Positions 6,617 to 11,583 of a stretch of DNA of 11,583 bases are shown here, piece by piece. The stretch's first letter is position 1; the number at the start of each line of letters is the position of its first letter. The position numbers and the translations under genes were made by a program. The DNA is from DATEZO01 sp035255485 (GTDB lineage: Bacteria > Pseudomonadota > Gammaproteobacteria > Burkholderiales > Burkholderiaceae_D), in NCBI GenBank assembly GCA_035255485.1, contig DATEZO010000321.1:1-11583 (forward strand), in the 5' to 3' direction. The notes under the pieces are model-generated. The model made no database searches, was not told the DNA's origin, and worked only from the letters and a program-made list of their open reading frames with translations.

Positions 6617-7732
6617 ATGGTGGACAGGATTGTCAGTCGTCATGCAACGGCCGAAGGTGCAGCCTGCTTCATGTTGTTGGGATGGCTATTGACCGGATCA
6701 CTGCAATTGCATGCCGCAACGCTGGAGACGCGTGCGGGAGCCGTGCCAGAGGCGCGTGCCAGTGTGCTGAATGATTTGGCGATACTGGCCACGATCCGGC
6801 CAAAAAAATGCATTGAGGAAAAAGCGCCGGAACTGCAGGTGCGCGGATGGCGCACAAGTACGGCGCTATGCACATGGCAGAACCGGTTGCAGATGCGGCG
6901 CTGGGAAGCGGACCAGGGCACCGATCTGAAGGTCTGCTTGAGCAAGCAAGCGCTGTGGTGGGCATGGGCCAGGTCGCGCACTACACCGGCGGTCGGACCC
7001 GTGGCATGGAATGACGCGTGGTCCGCACAGAGCCTGCTCGATGACGCCGGCGCGCAAAAGCGCGCGGCCATCATTGAACGCACGGCGAATGGTTCATGGA
7101 TAGCCACCGAATGGCGTTGGACACCATCACCGCGGGCGGCGACCCGCAAGTGGCAAGAGGGGAGATGGAAGCTGCTTGCCGATGCCGCCATCGAAATGCG
7201 GCAATCGACACGCAAGGAGCCGGTTTCCCATGAGGCCGCACCGCTGCTCGCGACATGGGAGAAAAATCTGAGCGGAAGAGCGGCAGAGATCTCGGCAGAA
7301 AACTGGCTGTGGGAGCGCGATGGTTTATGCATGCGCATGGAGACGGTGGGGCTGAGCCAGGCGCAGCTCCATCTGCCCTACTCGAAGGAGGATGGGCGAT
7401 TGGAGCAGCGAGCGGCGATGCAATTGCGGCTGGCGCGGACCTATCCGAAAGCGACATGGCTGATACCGTTCCGGGTGCTTCCACTTCCGGATTCGACCGT
7501 ACGAGGCGGCGCGAAATATGAAGCGATATGGGTGGAAGATGCGACGGTAAAAGGGCAGCTCTGGATGCCAGGCAAATCCGATGGCGCTGTCTTGCGTGCC
7601 AGGATAGCGGTAGCGCTGCCTGTGAAAAAAAACAGCGAAACAGACAAGGCGACGGCCATGAATATCGCCGGCTCCATCGATCGTGAGCTGATCGGCCTGG
7701 CTGCCATATGGGCATTCGACCATGAGCGCTGA
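6617..7732 (+). CDS. Exported tryptophan-rich protein of unknown function
   Basis: I do not recognise a family for this 371-residue protein. Residues 4-13 carry positive charges and about 15-33 are hydrophobic, ending LQLHA before ATLE; this looks like a Sec signal peptide with cleavage near A33, so the mature part is likely periplasmic. The mature chain has about 20 tryptophans (including W114, W115, W117, W161, W166 and W168) and four cysteines (C65, C85, C107, C238), which could form two disulfides. There is no second membrane segment. GGGAG at 6603-6607 lies nine bases before the ATG. Its end overlaps the start of the antiporter gene by 11 bases, so it is the first gene of a three-gene translationally coupled operon. 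The function may be an envelope accessory or sensor for the transporter, which is inference only. Confidence 0.8.
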   Translation: MVDRIVSRHATAEGAACFMLLGWLLTGSLQLHAATLETRAGAVPEARASVLNDLAILATIRPKKCIEEKAPELQVRGWRTSTALCTWQNRLQMRRWEADQGTDLKVCLSKQALWWAWARSRTTPAVGPVAWNDAWSAQSLLDDAGAQKRAAIIERTANGSWIATEWRWTPSPRAATRKWQEGRWKLLADAAIEMRQSTRKEPVSHEAAPLLATWEKNLSGRAAEISAENWLWERDGLCMRMETVGLSQAQLHLPYSKEDGRLEQRAAMQLRLARTYPKATWLIPFRVLPLPDSTVRGGAKYEAIWVEDATVKGQLWMPGKSDGAVLRARIAVALPVKKNSETDKATAMNIAGSIDRELIGLAAIWAFDHER

Positions 7733-8945
7733 TTTCGCAGATATGCGCGTGACGCAACTATGGTTGCTTTCTCCGTTGGCGGTTATCGGGGCAGGTTTGC
7801 TGCTTGCGCAGATCGTGGGGCTTGGGTTGCAAACAAAGGGCGTACCAAAATTGTATGGTGCGGTCATCGCCGGATTAATCCTGGGTGTCAGCGGCCTGGG
7901 ATTGATCGATGCGCCGTTACTATCCCAATTTCAGGAATTGTTCAATGCCGCGGCCGCGCTGGTGCTGTTCGAGGTAGGTAGAAAAATGGATCTGGCCTGG
8001 CTCTGGAAAAGCGAACGCCAGGGCGCGAGCCTGGTTCTGGCATGTCTGCTGAGAGGGTTGGGCACCGTTGTTTGCCTTGCGATATCCGGGTTGGGATGGG
8101 GTGAAGCGATCTTCATCGGCGCCATACTGATCGCGGCAAATCCGATCATATTCGCATCGATGGCATCCGATTCGGATGCGAGCGGCGTGGCAACCTATGC
8201 CGGCGCCAACATGGTCGGAGTGAGTAATTTGCTGGCCTTGCTGGCGTTGGCGGTTGCGCTTGCATGGATGAAGAGTCAAGAAAGCGGCGCAGTCGCGAAT
8301 TTCGGGATGGAGCTGGGCAAGCAGGGATCGAAACTGGCCCTGGGCGCAGCCATCGCGCTACTCTGCTATGGGCTTTACGCGTTAGCGACGCGTGCCTGCA
8401 AGGCGCAAGCCAGCATGCGGCCCGGCATGCTGCTCGCCGCCCTGCTGATGGATTTGGGTCTGTGCTCGGTGAGTGCATCAAGCGCGCTGCTGTCGCTGCT
8501 GCTCATGGGGTTGCTGCTGAGAAATGCGGAGAAAAGGGATAATATTTTTCAAGCGCAGATCAAGACCGGGCAAGACATCGGCTACGCGCTGCTATTCATG
8601 ATGTCCGCCGCTCTGGCGGATCTGCAACAGCTCATGAGCTTTTCATCCTTGCTGCTGGCTTTGGTGATTTTTTTGATCAGAATCGTCGTTACTCGTGCTG
8701 CATTCATGCCAAGCGCGGCATGGGGCGGGCCGAAGAAAAATGCGATGGCGGTTTCGCTGTGCTCTTTGGTGAGTTTCGGCTCTTTGGTGGTCGACACATC
8801 CATGACAGGTTATCCAGGATTGAGCGAGACGGCAGCACAAGCCATGGCGGCGTTGCTGGGATTGAATGTGTTGCTGGCACCAGGGCTGACCTGGTGGGGT
8901 TTCAAATTGGCTGGAGAGACGCATGAGGAGGATGCGCATGGTTGA
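7722..8945 (+). CDS. CPA-family cation:proton antiporter-like membrane protein
   Basis: The 407-residue product is almost entirely membrane-embedded, with about 12 hydrophobic segments (for example 12-32, 43-61, 102-122, 127-147, 203-223 and 309-325), and looks like the Na_H_Exchanger fold of Kef/NhaA-type antiporters. LFEVGRKMDL (82-91) matches the family's F-x-x-G-x-x-x-D/L turn. The unwound-helix region reads GAILIAANPI (133-142), and the segment normally holding an acidic QD/ND/DD pair reads GVSN (166-169), so the usual aspartate seems replaced. There is no C-terminal RCK/TrkA-N domain, unlike KefB/KefC. It starts inside the previous gene (11-base overlap); an in-frame ATG at 7743 is an alternative, and neither has a clear Shine-Dalgarno, in keeping with translational coupling. 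The transported ion is unknown. Confidence 0.7.
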   Translation: MSADFADMRVTQLWLLSPLAVIGAGLLLAQIVGLGLQTKGVPKLYGAVIAGLILGVSGLGLIDAPLLSQFQELFNAAAALVLFEVGRKMDLAWLWKSERQGASLVLACLLRGLGTVVCLAISGLGWGEAIFIGAILIAANPIIFASMASDSDASGVATYAGANMVGVSNLLALLALAVALAWMKSQESGAVANFGMELGKQGSKLALGAAIALLCYGLYALATRACKAQASMRPGMLLAALLMDLGLCSVSASSALLSLLLMGLLLRNAEKRDNIFQAQIKTGQDIGYALLFMMSAALADLQQLMSFSSLLLALVIFLIRIVVTRAAFMPSAAWGGPKKNAMAVSLCSLVSFGSLVVDTSMTGYPGLSETAAQAMAALLGLNVLLAPGLTWWGFKLAGETHEEDAHG

Positions 8946-10131
8946 TGCAGCCTTGCGATCCGCGGAGGCGCAATCGAACGCGCAAGCATTGGCCATTGCA
9001 GGAACGGGGCCGGCGTTTTTGCCTGCATTCAGCCTCTCGAAGATGGGCAGTATGGGCATTGAGCTCGAGTTGATGGTGCTGGACCGATTGACCTACGACC
9101 TGCTTCCTGCAGCCCCTGATATCCTGCGACTTCTGGACCTGCAGAAAAAACAGTGGATGGCCACCCCGGAGGTCACTACCTCGATGCTGGAAGTGGCGAC
9201 TTCGGTACTGGATGGCTACGCACAGGCAGCCGGACAGATCGAGGAAATCAGATCCAGCGTGCAGCGTGCGGCCTTCCAGGTAGGCGCCGCGATATCAGGG
9301 GGTGGTGCACATCCATTCCAAAAATGGAGCGAGCAGCGGATCTACCCCAAAGAGCGATATCGGGACTCGGCGAAAAAATTCGGCTATCTGGCCAAGCTAT
9401 TCACGGTGTTTGGAATGCACGTTCATATTGGCGTGTCCAGTGCTGATGAGGCGATCCGGATTTGCGCATGGTTGACGCAGAAAGCGCCGTTGTTCATCGC
9501 GCTCTCGGCCAATTCGCCATGCTGGCAAGGGGAAGACTCCGGATTTTGCAGTTCGCGCAGCAACGTGGTGGGGGCTTTCCCGATGAGCGGCACGATGCCG
9601 TCGCATATCAGGACGTGGGATCAATTCCGGTCACACTTCGCGCAATTATCGGGCCATGCGATCGTCAATAGCATCAAGGATTTCTACTGGGATGTGAGGC
9701 CCAAGCCGGAATACGGGACGGTGGAGTTGCGCGTGCTGGACACTCCGCTGAAGCCGGCATTCGCCGCGGCGCTGGCGAGCTATGCGCGGGAGTTATGCAT
9801 GGAGGTCTTCGAGCGCCCGGGCATGTGGCCGGCCAGTGATTGCAAGGAGCTGTATGCCTGGAACAGATTCAATGCCGCCAAGGATGGAGTCGACGGAATG
9901 TGGATCGATCCGGAAAACGGCGCCCGGCGACCCATCACGCATGTGGTGGCAAGCGATTTGGAACGCTTGTCGGCAAAATCAAGGGATCCGGATTTTGCCC
10001 AGGCATGCAGCATGATCCATGAACTGATGGAGCGCGGTGGGCAGGCACGCTGGCTTAAAGCCCATATGGATGCGGGCTCGGGGATGAACGATTTGGCCAG
10101 GGTGGCAAGCGAGATGTTCGATCACTTTTGA
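8938..10131 (+). CDS. YbdK-type carboxylate-amine ligase (glutamate-cysteine ligase family 2)
   Basis: This 397-residue protein belongs to the GCS2/YbdK family, ATP-dependent enzymes that join the gamma-carboxylate of glutamate to an amine; E. coli YbdK has weak gamma-glutamylcysteine synthetase activity. Motifs, numbered from the chosen start: MGIELELMVLD (39-49), TPEVTTSMLEVAT (76-88), GGGAHPF (121-127), MHVHIGV (160-166), LSANSPCWQGEDSGF (189-203) and WDVRPKPEYGTVELRVLDTP (251-270). The catalytic core looks intact; an N-terminal extension of about 35 residues precedes it. In-frame ATGs exist at 8923, 8932 and 8938; I chose 8938 because GAGGAGG (8925-8931) sits six bases upstream. It overlaps the antiporter stop by eight bases. 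The real amine substrate is unknown. Confidence 0.9.
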   Translation: MVDAALRSAEAQSNAQALAIAGTGPAFLPAFSLSKMGSMGIELELMVLDRLTYDLLPAAPDILRLLDLQKKQWMATPEVTTSMLEVATSVLDGYAQAAGQIEEIRSSVQRAAFQVGAAISGGGAHPFQKWSEQRIYPKERYRDSAKKFGYLAKLFTVFGMHVHIGVSSADEAIRICAWLTQKAPLFIALSANSPCWQGEDSGFCSSRSNVVGAFPMSGTMPSHIRTWDQFRSHFAQLSGHAIVNSIKDFYWDVRPKPEYGTVELRVLDTPLKPAFAAALASYARELCMEVFERPGMWPASDCKELYAWNRFNAAKDGVDGMWIDPENGARRPITHVVASDLERLSAKSRDPDFAQACSMIHELMERGGQARWLKAHMDAGSGMNDLARVASEMFDHF

Positions 10132-10159
10132 CGAAGGGAACGCCAATGAACAAAACGAG

Positions 10160-10485
10160 ATGGCGGCCGCTAAAAAGCTTGTTGCGCTATATGTCCGTTT
10201 CTATCCGCTGTTTCGCATGCATGCCTGGATTTGGGCTATCCGGACGGCTATTTCAACAACCGGCTGGTGGCAGTAATCGATCATTTGCTCGCTGCGCCGG
10301 AGATTGAGGGGCCGCTTGCCTTGACCCAGCCGCACGTGCTGTACGAGTTCGCAGACCTCGATTTGGAGCTGCGCTCGGCGGACCATAAGATCATGCTGCG
10401 GATGGGAATGGATAATGCGGCAAAAATCAAGGCCAAGTTGCGGGAAATTCGTAGCGAGGTGACTGCCGGAATGCTGGCGCAGTAA
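10160..10485 (+). pseudogene. Truncated and frameshifted remnant of a DUF3014-like gene
   Basis: Two frames together read like the C-terminal part of a DUF3014 protein (as I remember the family): AAAKKLVALYVRFYPLF from the frame of ATG 10160, then LDLGYPDGYFNNRLVAVIDH from the frame one base back, running on through EGPLALTQPHVLYEFADLDL and KIMLRMGMDNAAKIKAKLRE to TAA at 10483-10485. Adding one base between 10214 and 10224 joins them with seven residues between FYPLF and GYPDGYF, which is the spacing I recall in intact members. The N-terminal half (membrane anchor and linker in intact proteins) is absent, since the YbdK gene ends only 28 bases before 10160. The second frame alone could start at TTG 10231 (84 residues), but without a ribosome binding site. 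Most likely a decayed gene. Confidence 0.6.
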
Positions 10486-10554
10486 ATTCAGCCAGTCGTT
10501 CCTGAGCTTGCCGCTTGCGGCATGCATGGGTATGATCGCTGCATGTGGCTGAAT
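10486..10554. repeat. Long-range inverted repeat after the DUF3014 remnant
   Basis: ATTCAGCCA (10486-10494) and TGGCTGAAT (10546-10554) are perfect nine-base complements 51 bases apart. Between them lies a small hairpin GCCG-CTTG-CGGC (10510-10521). No T-run follows, so this is not a standard terminator. It could be a folded 3' end, a repeat boundary or chance. Confidence 0.35.
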
Positions 10555-10626
10555 CGATAATGCGCCTGGTTGCATCATGAAGCGATTATTTTTTGGAAAT
10601 CCTCAAAGCGCAATGCCTGCCTGGCG

Positions 10627-10636
10627 CCTATAGTAG
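10627..10636 (+). promoter_or_regulatory. Candidate sigma-S-type -10 element before the DUF883 gene
   Basis: CCTATAGT with TATAGT at 10629-10634 resembles the extended CTATACT -10 used by RpoS-dependent promoters, and no convincing -35 lies 16-18 bases upstream. Relatives ElaB and YqjD of E. coli are known to be RpoS-regulated, which fits. It would give a leader of roughly 30 bases before the ATG at 10672. Confidence 0.35.
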
Positions 10637-10671
10637 AAAGCCCTTGTTCATTTATTTACAGGAGTGTCGCA

Positions 10672-10974
10672 ATGCTGGAATCCAACGTTAAAACTGTACG
10701 AAATGACATGAGAACGCTCATGCGGGATGCGCAAGATCTGTTCAGGGAAGCAACTTCGGCAACTGGCGAAAAAGCCGATGTATTACGCGAAAAGGGAATG
10801 GCTTTGCTGGAAACCGCCATGTCCAAGGCACAGGAAGTGCAGACAGCAGCAGTGGAAACCGGTAAGGAAGTCGTTGGAACTGCGGATGATTTTGTAAAAG
10901 AAAATCCCTGGAGAGCCGTGGCAATATCGGCCGGTATTGGCCTGCTTGTGGGAATGTTGATCGGTCGCAAGTAA
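10672..10974 (+). CDS. DUF883 (ElaB/YqjD-like) ribosome/membrane-associated protein
   Basis: The 100-residue protein has a charged, Ala/Glu/Lys-rich helical N-terminal part (1-75), then the conserved ENPW (77-80), a single C-terminal membrane segment with a glycine pattern (about 82-97, GIGLLVGMLIG) and a terminal RK. This is the layout of the DUF883 family. E. coli members YqjD and ElaB are inner-membrane proteins that associate with stationary-phase ribosomes. AGGAG at 10660-10664 lies seven bases before the ATG. A longer open frame extends upstream to 10570 but has no Shine-Dalgarno and does not fit the family. It heads an operon with the YqjE-like gene eight bases downstream. Confidence 0.92.
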   Translation: MLESNVKTVRNDMRTLMRDAQDLFREATSATGEKADVLREKGMALLETAMSKAQEVQTAAVETGKEVVGTADDFVKENPWRAVAISAGIGLLVGMLIGRK

Positions 10975-10982
10975 ACGCGCAT

Positions 10983-11375
10983 ATGGAACCTCGGCAAGCG
11001 CACGCCGCCAATACGAGTCCAGGCTTGCTAACGAGCCTGGCCACGATTTTTAAAAATGGAATCAGCCTGATATTCAACCGCCTCGAACTGGCGGCGCTCG
11101 AACTTTCCGAAGTGCGGGCCAACTTGCTGAAGCTGATGCTGATATCCGCATTGGGCATCATTGCAATCTGTTTTGCAGTAGGCTACTGGACTGTGCTGCT
11201 GGTGTACATTTCATGGGATGCGCTGGGATGGCGTATTTTGCTGATTATCGCAAGTTTGTTTACCGTATTGTCGGCCGGCGCATTCTGGTATGTCCGGTCA
11301 ATGGTGGCGCAAGGTAAATTATCAATGTCCGCCACCATGGCTGAACTGCGCAATGACCGCGATGCATTTCTATGA
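10983..11375 (+). CDS. YqjE-like membrane protein (phage holin family 3-6 superfamily)
   Basis: This 130-residue protein has an amphipathic N-terminal half (about 14-48), two membrane segments (about 51-76 and 84-106) and the conserved C-terminal tail ELRNDRDAFL typical of YqjE/DUF1469 proteins. The family name holin comes from domain databases; a lytic role is not implied here. It follows the DUF883 gene by eight bases without a clear Shine-Dalgarno and overlaps the next gene by four bases (ATGA), so all three are cotranslated. In E. coli yqjD, yqjE and yqjK form a comparable set. Confidence 0.9.
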   Translation: MEPRQAHAANTSPGLLTSLATIFKNGISLIFNRLELAALELSEVRANLLKLMLISALGIIAICFAVGYWTVLLVYISWDALGWRILLIIASLFTVLSAGAFWYVRSMVAQGKLSMSATMAELRNDRDAFL

Positions 11376-11583
11376 TTTCCATGCATGAAGCCCGGATAGC
11401 CCCAACGTCGACTGCGCAACGCAAACAGTTGCTGATTGCAGAAGGAGCGGCCTGTCGTGCAAGAATCGGTAGTGCGGCGCACGAACTGCAAGCTGGGCTC
11501 CATGCGCAATCATTTACCAAAAACGTATTTTTCCATACTGCAACAATGGGATGGGATTTATTTAAAAATCGCCATTCCGCTAC
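11372..11583 (+). CDS. Small protein in the YqjK position (partial, runs off the window)
   Basis: ATG 11372 overlaps the YqjE stop as ATGA and opens a frame to the window end with about 70 residues, beginning MISMHEARIAPTSTAQRKQL. A second ATG at 11381 is possible. The visible part is Ala/Arg/Gln-rich and probably helical, with no membrane segment yet seen. Position and start overlap point to the third gene of a yqjD-yqjE-yqjK type operon, but sequence similarity to YqjK itself is not evident. Confidence 0.7.
   Translation, partial: MISMHEARIAPTSTAQRKQLLIAEGAACRARIGSAAHELQAGLHAQSFTKNVFFHTATMGWDLFKNRHSA

Noticed and set aside
10146..10307. Frame starting MNKTRWRPLKSLL after a purine-rich GAAGGGA
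   Set aside because: It runs out of frame over the DUF3014-like sequence, whose two other frames give recognisable protein; probably a chance start.
10570..10671. Upstream extension of the DUF883 frame
   Set aside because: There is no Shine-Dalgarno, and the family begins near MLESN; the ATG at 10672 has AGGAG at the right distance.

Overview
The window looks like a piece of a betaproteobacterial chromosome, most likely order Burkholderiales and plausibly family Oxalobacteraceae. The reasons are moderate GC, CCA-encoding tRNA genes, an rdgC-like end, a FadH-type dienoyl-CoA reductase, a QseB/QseC-like two-component pair and a YqjD/YqjE stress operon. The genus cannot be fixed from the sequence alone.

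Left part (1-3746): the last 34 codons of a gene ending like rdgC run into a strong hairpin terminator. This terminator also closes a minus-strand tRNA-Val(UAC)/tRNA-Asp(GUC) operon whose promoter can be seen near 412-440. A GC-rich spacer leads to a plus-strand DHH/DHHA1 phosphoesterase and then a full-length fadH (2,4-dienoyl-CoA reductase with TIM barrel, 4Fe-4S and flavin/NADPH domains).

Middle part (3851-6616): an OmpR-family response regulator and its histidine kinase overlap by one base at the stop/start. About 770 bases without a confident gene follow. They hold a weak terminator, a PmrA/QseB-like direct repeat, a cluster of exact TGCATGAC octamers (two forming a dyad, one inside a 12-base inverted repeat reaching the next gene), a strong terminator at 6154-6181 with no gene before it (possible small RNA), and a small secreted-peptide frame that looks frameshifted.

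Right part (6617-10131): three tightly overlapping genes form one operon: a tryptophan-rich exported protein of unknown function, a CPA-type cation/proton antiporter-fold membrane protein, and a YbdK-type carboxylate-amine (glutamate-cysteine-like) ligase. This is the most interesting unit: an envelope protein, an ion-transporter fold and a gamma-glutamyl ligase in translational coupling, possibly controlled by the two-component system next door. Known Kef K+ efflux systems are gated by glutathione, so a thiol/ion link is a reasonable but unproven idea.

End (10132-11583): a truncated and frameshifted remnant of what looks like a DUF3014 gene, then a DUF883 (ElaB/YqjD)-type membrane anchor protein, a YqjE-type two-TM protein and the start of a small third gene in the YqjK position. 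Together these resemble the enterobacterial yqjD-yqjE-yqjK stationary-phase operon.
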